NCBI GenBank assembly: GCA_949126835.1
Contig: OX421495.1
Span: 20,551,079 to 20,615,078 of the forward strand
Reading direction: 5' to 3'
DNA: 64,000 bases
Origin: Anisus vortex
Taxonomy: Eukaryota > Mollusca > Gastropoda > Planorbidae
Position 1 is the first letter of the stretch. Every line of letters starts with the position of its first letter. Below are positions 56,480 through 64,000 of this stretch, in pieces. The position numbers and the translations under genes are program-made. The notes under the pieces are model-generated. The model was given only the letters and a program-made list of their open reading frames with translations. It did no database searches and had not been told where the DNA came from.

Positions 56480-59230
56480 CAAAATAACTTCGTTGACACA
56501 AGGTCCACTCCACAAGGAACAACCAAGAAAGAGGGAGAGAAGAAGGGAGAAAGAGAGATAGTCGAGGAGGTGGTCCTCTTGAAAACGCAAAGCGCTACAA
56601 GACAATAATTTTCTATAATGATTACATCACGCCCCCCTCCCCCGCCCCCATTCCGACGATAACCTTCAAAAAATCAGTCAGTTACGACAAACCGCTCTGT
56701 CATCCACACACCCACCCACACACACACCAATTGTTCAGATCAGATCAAACGAACACTAAAAACAAACAACTTTTACAAAAGCAGAAGCTACTAACGTTTT
56801 ACTAAAAAAAAAAGTAATCCTACATACTTAGTATATATATATACTATGAAAAAAGAACAAAAGTTGATGTCAATAAAAACTGATTTTACAGAAATTGACT
56901 TTTGACGTGGTAGTTTAGAATCTTTTTGACAGGCGCGACATATTTTCCATTAAATATATTCGAGGAATGAGCTAAAGATCAGCATATAAATAAAAACACT
57001 TTTTTGAAAACTGTGGAAATAATTCTAGATTGTTGTTTTTTTAACCCTTCCTGCACCGACCTACTTCTATCTTCTATGCTGCCTTCAGTTCCGCTATATA
57101 CGCGCCCGTGACTGTAAGGGTTAAAGTGTACCACTCAATAAATTGTTCTTCAAACTATTTTATCAGCGGACGTTTTTAATGGAAACGATCAAATTTTTTA
57201 TTTGTTTGTTATCTTTGCGTTTTTAACATACTTGGCCCAATCCACAGAAGCAGTGACAAAAGAACAACAACAAGAAATTGTATACACTGGTTGTTGGTGT
57301 TGCTAAAACTCTCTATAAAAATCCATCGATTATATAGTGAAAAGACAAATCTAGTCTCTTTTGTTTCCAACTAAATTTAAAGTGTCTTAGTGTTATGCTT
57401 GAGTTTCTTTGGAACGCGAGCCTAAACAAAGTCTTCGAGTTCTATTTAAAGAAAATATGAAAAATCAACTGCTTTACTACATGGACACACACACAAAAAC
57501 AATTACAAACACACAAAAACTTGGCTAAGAATATGTTCCCAAAGCTTTTAGATGGACGCGCTGATCTCAGTTCAGTTTGTCACAGAGATAGGACGTGAAT
57601 TTATAGAAGAAAAAAAACAATAGATCTAATTCATAACGACGGAGAAGAACAAAAATTAAAACTTTGGCAAATCATTTATTTAATTTAACAAAATATATAA
57701 TAGTATAATGCAGAGTGTCTCTTCTATCGAACCCCATCTCCAAATTACCACAGAGTTAATTAAAAAACAAAAAATCGGTTCACAATCTAGGCGTCTTTAT
57801 AAAAAAAAAGTCGTTTAAATCAGGACATTGGAGAATAAACCACACCAAACCAAATACACCAAAAACTAGGACAACTAAACATGGAACCATTTTAAGATCA
57901 AATGTTAAGTACAGATAAACTACTTAAGAGAGAAAGGACCAAATCTATGGAGTTACTTCCCGCTTATAACTTCCCTCCCCTCTCCACGTTTCTCAGATTC
58001 TCTCGAGTTGTTTCCCTTTTAAAGTTCATTTCTCAAAAGCCTCTTCCCTTTTTGGTCAATGTTGAAAAGTTAAATCCAGTCATCAGTTTTCAGCTTCAGT
58101 AACTGTATCACCAGGCTACTGCCGTGGGCACTACAGGTGCGCTAGACACACACACACCCTCTGCGCCCCCCCCCCGGTCACTACAAAACCACTACTACTA
58201 CTACTACTACAACCCAGGGTCGCGAGATGTTGGAGCACAAGGCGCTGCTAGACTAGGAAATTGCTTGTGTCTGTCTTTAGTACACAGTATGTAGGTTTAT
58301 ATGACGATTTGCCATCTTTTAAGGAATGAACATTTCAACATCAAAATTAAAACCCCTTTGTATAACTGAATGGAAGGCGATTATGAATTGGGGGGTATAA
58401 AGAGGAGGAAGGAGCTCCACACTTAAGAATGAGTGGGGAGGGTTGGGAGCAGCAAGGGTTGGCCACTGCTTGGGCAATTCAATATAACCTTACAGAGACA
58501 ACGATGTCGTGGGGTGGCAGAGAATTGTAGAATGTGTACCCACTCCCCATCCTACCCACCCCTGGACTCTAGCACCTGTACGCATCAGGGGGTTCTCCCC
58601 CCATTGTGGACTTGAAGGGAAATCCCCAGTCCCCTGCTCCACCTTTACATCCACCCCCACACCCCTGCAACCTAAGGCCCCCACTACTTCGTTGTCACAG
58701 TTTACGGCGTGACGGGAAAGTATGAAGCGGCGCATAACTCTCCGCCCTCACCCCCGACTCAATTTAAAGTCGTTAATTACACGAGTTGTTTGGTCTGAAG
58801 GAGCCATTGTCAATGATTGTCCTGTTCGCCGTCCTTGTAAGCAGTCAACTTGCGAGACATTATGAGCGTCGCCGTGCAGCGAATGGCTCATATAGAGTTG
58901 GGGAGATGGCCAAGGTGATCTGCTAGATTTAGTACTTAATGATTCAGTAACCCAAGAAAGTAAAAACTCTGCTCGTTGTCCCCAATTCCCAGAAGCGATG
59001 GTTCAGAACTGGTGTGCACCGATAGTTTTATTGAGTTAGGGACTTCCAAGTTTATGTGCCATATTGATATTGTGGGGAGATAGCCAACTTTGTATACAGA
59101 AAGACAATATTTGAATCATTTAGTTTGATATAGCATTAACATCCCAGAAAAAAAAAGGGATTAAGTCTAATAAAAATAAAAAGAATAAAGAATTATTTTT
59201 TTTAACATTAAAATGCAAATTATTTGTTAT
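56480..59230 (-). other. Intron of the host gene
   Basis: This intron of about 3.1 kb (56473-59593) contains CA and poly-C/G tracts (for example 58168-58176), a (CTA)n run at about 58191-58210 and no other exon I can support. A family-1 SINE lies near its upstream end. Confidence 0.55.
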
Positions 59231-59239
59231 TAAATATTA

Positions 59240-59490
59240 TGGTGGCCGAGCGGCAGCGCGTTCCACTAGCGTACCGAAAGTCCTGGGTTCGAATCCTGGT
59301 GAGGGCTAGGATTTTTTCCTGAGTCTACCCTGCTCTGACGGGTACCTGACATTAGTTGGGGTAAAGTAAAGGCGGCTGGAAATTGTGCTGGCCACACATC
59401 CCTTAGTATGCCGTGGCCACTGAAGCTGGTGAACGCTGCTTCACCGGCCTTATGGATCAATTGGGTGCGACGGGTATTTTACTATGAAAT
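59240..59490 (+). repeat. tRNA-derived SINE, family 1 (copy 5, best preserved head)
   Basis: GGTGGCCGAGCGGCAGCGCG (A-box region) and CCTGGGTTCGAATCCTGG (B box) look like a Leu/Ser-type tRNA head. The full body through GAACGCTGCTTCACCGGCCT and GACGGGTATTTTACTATG follows. It lies antisense within the host gene intron. Confidence 0.9.
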
Positions 59491-59593
59491 ATTCAGAACA
59501 ACGAATTCTACAAATAACGTCTATCTGAACAATCTCTCTTTCTCTACCCCCCCCCCCCCCAATCCCCAACCTCTTTCTCTCCTCGATATTTAC

Positions 59594-59663
59594 CTCGTGT
59601 TTTGACTGTGAGAACTACCTCGATAACTGCCGCTTTGACTCCCATAGTCTTGGTTCCCGTAGC
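59594..59663 (-). CDS. Internal exon (70 nt), Gly/Tyr/Ser-rich
   Basis: The acceptor GTTGTTTCAG precedes the exon and ACGAG|GTAAAT ends it. It carries 2 bases of a split codon (probably Gly, xGC), 22 codons YGNQDYGSQSGSYRGSSHSQ then NT, and 2 bases (AG) of the next codon. The YGNQDYGSQSG pattern resembles the G/Y/Q/S low-complexity segments of FUS- or hnRNP-like proteins. Upstream exons, including any RRM, must lie beyond 59664 and probably beyond the window. Confidence 0.7.
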
Positions 59664-59669
59664 CTGAAA

Positions 59670-61950
59670 CAACAAGAACAACAATATAAAATGGTGGATC
59701 AATGATATGGTGTGAATGTCTACCTATTTTAGAATACCTGCATCAACCAACTTACCATTGACAAATATAATGGAGATGCATTCAACTATAGAGAAATTGG
59801 TATTTTATTTAATGGTATATGTAAGGTGTACACACACGCTAAAATCAAAAACACAAAACGAATAGGCGGTAGTCTAACATTAATTTGTGGAAAAAAAAAA
59901 TCAGCAATGAAATTCTAGCCTATTGTATCAGAATCTTTCTGGGGAAACAAAGTTCATTTAGGTTTCAATTACATTGTAAAACCTTGGAAAATGTAAAACT
60001 ATAATGTCATATGGACCACCAAAATATTAATAAAAAAAAACTCGGGCCGATTTAATAAAGAAACAACTGTGCAGTCAAATGTCTGCGATATGGCACCAGA
60101 AGAAAGAAACGAACATGTGTGCATAGACATAGAACAAGTGCACATACAATTAAACATAATGGTGTCTGGCCTCATACTTCCAGTCTGTTGACGTCTGCTC
60201 TACACTGGTCGCACCTTATACAGCAGTGCAGACAGCCCATTCCCCGGCCCGTGACTCATTCACAAGTAGTATCGCGGTCTGCGGTGGCAACTTTCTTTTC
60301 CACATGCCAAGCCATTGCCCAGGGTACAGCACCCAGGGTACATACAGTGCTAAACGCTTTACCCCGGCTATTCTCAGCCTACTCCGTCTACGTTCTCGCC
60401 AACAAGCAACAAGAAAACCTCACAACCGGGCCAGGGGTTTTAATAGTTAGATTAGCTACACTAGCAAGGCGGCGCCAGGGGGAGAACAATGAACCTCTAA
60501 TAGTCGGCCGCCCCTTTCTCCCCCCGTTTCTCCCGAAACTAAACTCAACAACTTCATGATTCCTGTATAAAAATATAAAGGAAAAGGGGGGGGGGTATTA
60601 AAGGTGCTCGATGCAGTTGAGGATTACGCCCAAGTGAGAAGGGAAGGTCCCTCTTTAAGCCATGGCACTCACCCTCTCGGATTACATCACACGGGGCACC
60701 GGGGGGGGGGGGGGGCATGATAGGCGCTGGCAGCAGCTAGGATTGCTTCCTTTTTTTTTTAATCACTATTTTCCCGGGAAGGATCACTTGGCGCCCACCG
60801 CCTTAAACCATTCATTCACCGGCCCACAGTGTCGCATTAACACGACTGTATCCCCCCCCCCCCCTACTACACAATCCGAGGCTCCATTGGCCAGTGAGGC
60901 TTTACTCTGCTTCCAAAGCGATACGTCTCGGAGAAAATGCGCAGTATGCAAGACCGGAAGCGCTCAGGATGGAGCCTAGCTAAAGTTTCTTCATTGCAAG
61001 AATTAAACACACAGACACGTATTATATTTTTTTTTTAAAGAAAAAGAAATGAGGTATTTGATTCATCGCTATTTAACACGAAGCCATTAAAAGTCTTACT
61101 CCGGAGCATGCCGGGAAATGTGGTATTAAATGAACACTTCCGCTTAGTTTTTCTCCCCATTTGAAGGACGTTGTTTTTTGTTGTTTTTTTTCACCTTCAA
61201 CGGGCAACATACATCGATACTTGCTATGATCGCTTACAAATACTACCACAAAGTCTTCATTTAAACAACAAAAAACTAACTAAACTACAAAAGAACATTA
61301 TGGAAGCACATCCTAACAACTATTTAGGATAAATTGACGCTTGGTTGAGTGCTCATCGGTGGCTGACAAGTGGGTAGTTAGGGGGGGAGGGGGAGAACGG
61401 ACGGGAAAGATTAGAATTTGTACACAATACAAAGGGAAAAGTAAAGCCTATAAAAGTTTACTGGAGTTTTATTTCTTTTATTATTTTTATTTTTTTAATT
61501 GTTGTATTTCTTTCCATTGTTCAGCGTTTTTACTTTCGCCATTACACAAATGTGACCACGTCGGACATTTAAAAAGTATTTCCTGAAGGTTGACCATACT
61601 CACGGTCGAGTAACTCCTAACACTGACACCAAAGTCACAAAGTACAAACTCATTCGACTTTAGCATCACGTGACTGCATTCATACAGGTACGGCGCGGAG
61701 TGGAATGTACAGCGATGGGCCGATAGTGCCGCTGTGATAAATTGCCCACCAAAACTAAGCTAATAATCAGACCAAGCAGCGCTTATTTTTTCTAAACAAC
61801 TCATTGTTCAGTCTGTACTGTATAGCTCGTCTACCAAGATCGTTCAAAGAATATCTTCCACGCCTTTGTATCAAGATGCAGCTGATTTTCTCGAAAAAAG
61901 TTTAATTTAAATTTCCGTCGATTTTGAATATTCAGAAACCCTTAAGAGGT
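59670..61950 (-). other. Probable intron of the host gene
   Basis: Contains poly-G at 60702-60714, poly-C at about 60851-60864 and other tracts. The ORFs at 60119-60559 and 60662-60979 are Thr/Ser/Pro-rich and lack matching splice signals. No exon is supported. Confidence 0.4.
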
Positions 61951-61959
61951 TTTCGCTTA

Positions 61960-62700
61960 ATTTCCCTACAACTTTCCACAAGCCTCGAACTACCAGCAAA
62001 GTTTTTCTACAACTTTCCACAAGCCTCGAACTACCAGCAAAGTTTTTCTACAACTTTCCACAAGCCTCGAACTACCAGCAAAGTTTTTCTTACAACCTTC
62101 CACAAGCCTAGAACTACCAGCAAAGTTTTCCTACAGCTTTCCACAAGCCTTGAACTACCAGCAAAGTTTTACTACAACTTTCCACAAGCCTTGAAATACC
62201 AACCTCGTTTTTCTACAAATTTCCACAAGCCTTGAACTACCAGCAAAGTTTTTCTACAACTTTCCACAAGCCTTGAGCTACCAGCAAAGTTTTTCTACAA
62301 CTTTCCACAAGCCTTGAGATACCAACCGAGTTGTCCTACAACTTTCCACAATCCTTGAACTACCAGCAAAGTTTTCCTACAACTTTCCACAAGCCTTGAA
62401 CTACCAGCAAAGTTTTCCTACAACTTTCCACAAGTTTTGAACTACCAGGAAAGTTTTCCTACAACTTTCCACAAGCCTTGAAATACCAACCGAGTTTTCC
62501 TACAACTTTCTACAAGCCTTGAACTACCAGCAAAGTTTTTCTACAGCTTTCCACAAGCCTTGAACTACCAGCAAAGTTTTTCACAACTTTCCACAAGCCC
62601 TGAACTACCAACCGAGTTTTTCTACAACTTTCCAGGAGTCTTAAAATACCAACCGAATTTTCCGAAATTTCCCATTAGGATTGAAATACCAACTGAGCTT
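61960..62700. repeat. Minisatellite, 41-bp unit, about 17 copies
   Basis: The unit is CTACAACTTTCCACAAGCCT followed by CGAACTACCAGCAAAGTTTT and T. Left copies have CTCGAAC, later ones CTTGAAC, and a second variant type (AAATACCAACCGAGTTTTCC) recurs at spaced intervals. Right-edge copies are degenerate. The ORF through it is in-phase read-through only over short blocks. Confidence 0.95.
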
Positions 62701-62709
62701 TTCTGAAAC

Positions 62710-64000
62710 GTTCATAACATCTATGAAATAAGTGTTTGGACACATATAGATCTATCTATATATTTATTTATAAAAGACTTGTCTATACAAGTTTAAACAT
62801 ATATTTCGAAAACACCTTTTGAAACGTTAAAACGACAAATATTCCTACATTAGTTGTTAAATAATCTATTAATTGCACATCGAGCCCGCCTTTGTGTTCG
62901 GATCTTTTCACACACACGCAAACAAATGATACAAGGCACACAAAAAAGTGTCTATGCGGGCACCCTTCATACACCCCGCCGCCCCTGCGTCTCTACTCCG
63001 CCCACCAAAAAAATCCCCCGAAAGAAAAGCGCAAGTATAAAGGCTGAAGGACCAAAAGCAGCCTGCCATGCCGTAGTTCCCCTTTCAATCTTCAAAAATG
63101 TTTTTCCACGGTGTGTGGAAGTCCGCGAAATGACCACTTGAACGTCAACCAACATGCTCACTAATGCCACGATAAAACACACACACACATTTATTTCCAG
63201 ATGCCTATCAAACAAACACGCCCCCCCCCCCTTACCACCCCTCCAATTTGTACTTCTTTCTACCTTCTCTATTATGCGTAACAACCCAGTACAATATAAT
63301 ATAGTTTTTTTTTTTTAAATGTCTTACACCCCTTTTCTCGCCCCTCCCCCCAAAACTTCAACTTGGCTACTACTACCTTCTATGTTTTCATGAAAAGATT
63401 TCCAGCGTTGCAATTCACGAACAGTGTGTGTGTGTGTGTGTGTTGTGCGTTGCACTCCGGATTCCCCCCGTCGGTTTATTAACCATTGTTCAAATAGTTT
63501 GAGTCCCGGGACCTCTTCAACTTTACAAGCGTTTATCGCCACAAAGCCGGGTATTTATTGCCCGAATCTCTCGGGGCGCCTCATTCACACGAAGGGAGAA
63601 AGTGGAAAAATATCTCCTCGAGTTTTTTTTTTAATGATTGACAGCCTGCAGTCTCCACCCAGCCCTTTTCAACCAGAGCCCATTTTCTTCCCTCCTTTTC
63701 GTATCCTACAGCCCTAGTGTTAAAGTCAAGCTTAGGGAAAATACAGTGGGATTTTATGAAAAGGTAAACCAAATTATGTGGGGAAAAAAAAGTAAATTAT
63801 ACTTTTAAAAAAATGGGGGGGGGGGGGTCGGGGACATTACGCATAAAGCGGGAGTTTACGAACAAAAGGAGAAGAGTGCATAAGGTAGATACAATCAGAC
63901 TCTCCAGTCTCAATTTGTCTAACGTATGACGCCCCCCCCCCCCCCCCGCCTCGGCCCACTTCGCTATTCAATTAACTATGCACAGTGTATAAGTAGACTT
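62710..64000. other. Right-end spacer (possible intron)
   Basis: (CA)n/(GT)n lies at 63176-63190 and 63424-63442, poly-C at 63222-63231 and 63931-63947, poly-G at about 63815-63828. No exon is supported. Confidence 0.4.

Noticed and set aside
59240..59310. Functional tRNA-Leu/Ser gene
   Set aside because: The tRNA-like head is joined directly to the SINE body and lacks a proper 3' acceptor half.
61924..62235. 103-codon repeat protein
   Set aside because: It is read-through of the 41-bp minisatellite. The 41-bp period shifts frame each unit and indels explain the openness.

Overview
The window looks like a non-coding stretch of an animal nuclear genome. It is AT-rich, intron-bearing and crowded with microsatellites, minisatellites and old copies of many transposon classes. 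No bacterial or viral gene organisation is visible. The tRNA-derived SINE family, the LINE 3' ends with an FFP...WNGLPEQ-type C-terminus, and the abundance of hAT and Helitron-like copies suggest a mollusc, most likely a gastropod. That assignment is inference; I had no database to confirm it.

Only one host gene can be read with good support. It lies on the minus strand at the right end: exons at 59663-59594, 56472-56367 and 55601-55533, with matching splice phases, a stop codon and an AATAAA signal near 55310. It encodes the Gly/Tyr/Ser/Gln-rich C-terminus of a protein ending in a basic R-x-R-P-F tail, which suggests an RNA-binding FET/hnRNP-type protein. A second, weaker candidate is a short secreted-protein ORF on the minus strand at 6749-6537.

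Layout. 0.7-3.3 kb: a decayed hAT element with a transposase C-terminal remnant and a SINE inside, then a Helitron-like copy and a tRNA-SINE. 4.6-5.5 kb: a LINE scrap and a 29-bp minisatellite. 7.2-8.3 kb: a degenerate ~41-bp tandem repeat and a 207-bp hAT MITE. 9.3-23 kb: mostly unique sequence with microsatellites, a CpG-rich block near 15 kb and LINE scraps. 23-28 kb: LINE 3' fragments. 28.25-31.3 kb: a hAT copy carrying a nested Helitron-like element, a Tigger/pogo element and a SINE. 31.6-32.1 kb: a 32-bp minisatellite. 34.7-37.3 kb: a hAT MITE interrupted by two hAT copies in tandem. 39.6-40.5 kb: an L2-like LINE end and a pyrimidine tract. 41.6-45.5 kb: SINEs and a Helitron-like copy, each carrying a small hAT insertion with a perfect 8-bp duplication. 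46.1-47.2 kb: a large homogeneous 29-bp minisatellite. 48.1-52.1 kb: a deep transposon stack. 55.3-59.7 kb: the host gene. 62-62.7 kb: a 41-bp minisatellite inside or upstream of it.

The most informative result is the stack at 48.7-51.9 kb. An RTE-like LINE reverse transcriptase is split by a 2,279-bp hAT element flanked by an 8-bp duplication. Removing the hAT and one copy of the duplication restores the LINE reading frame. The hAT is itself split by a 664-bp PIF/Harbinger element flanked by TTA, and another LINE 3' end sits inside it. This gives a relative age order directly from sequence. I found no CRISPR, operon-like or defence system.
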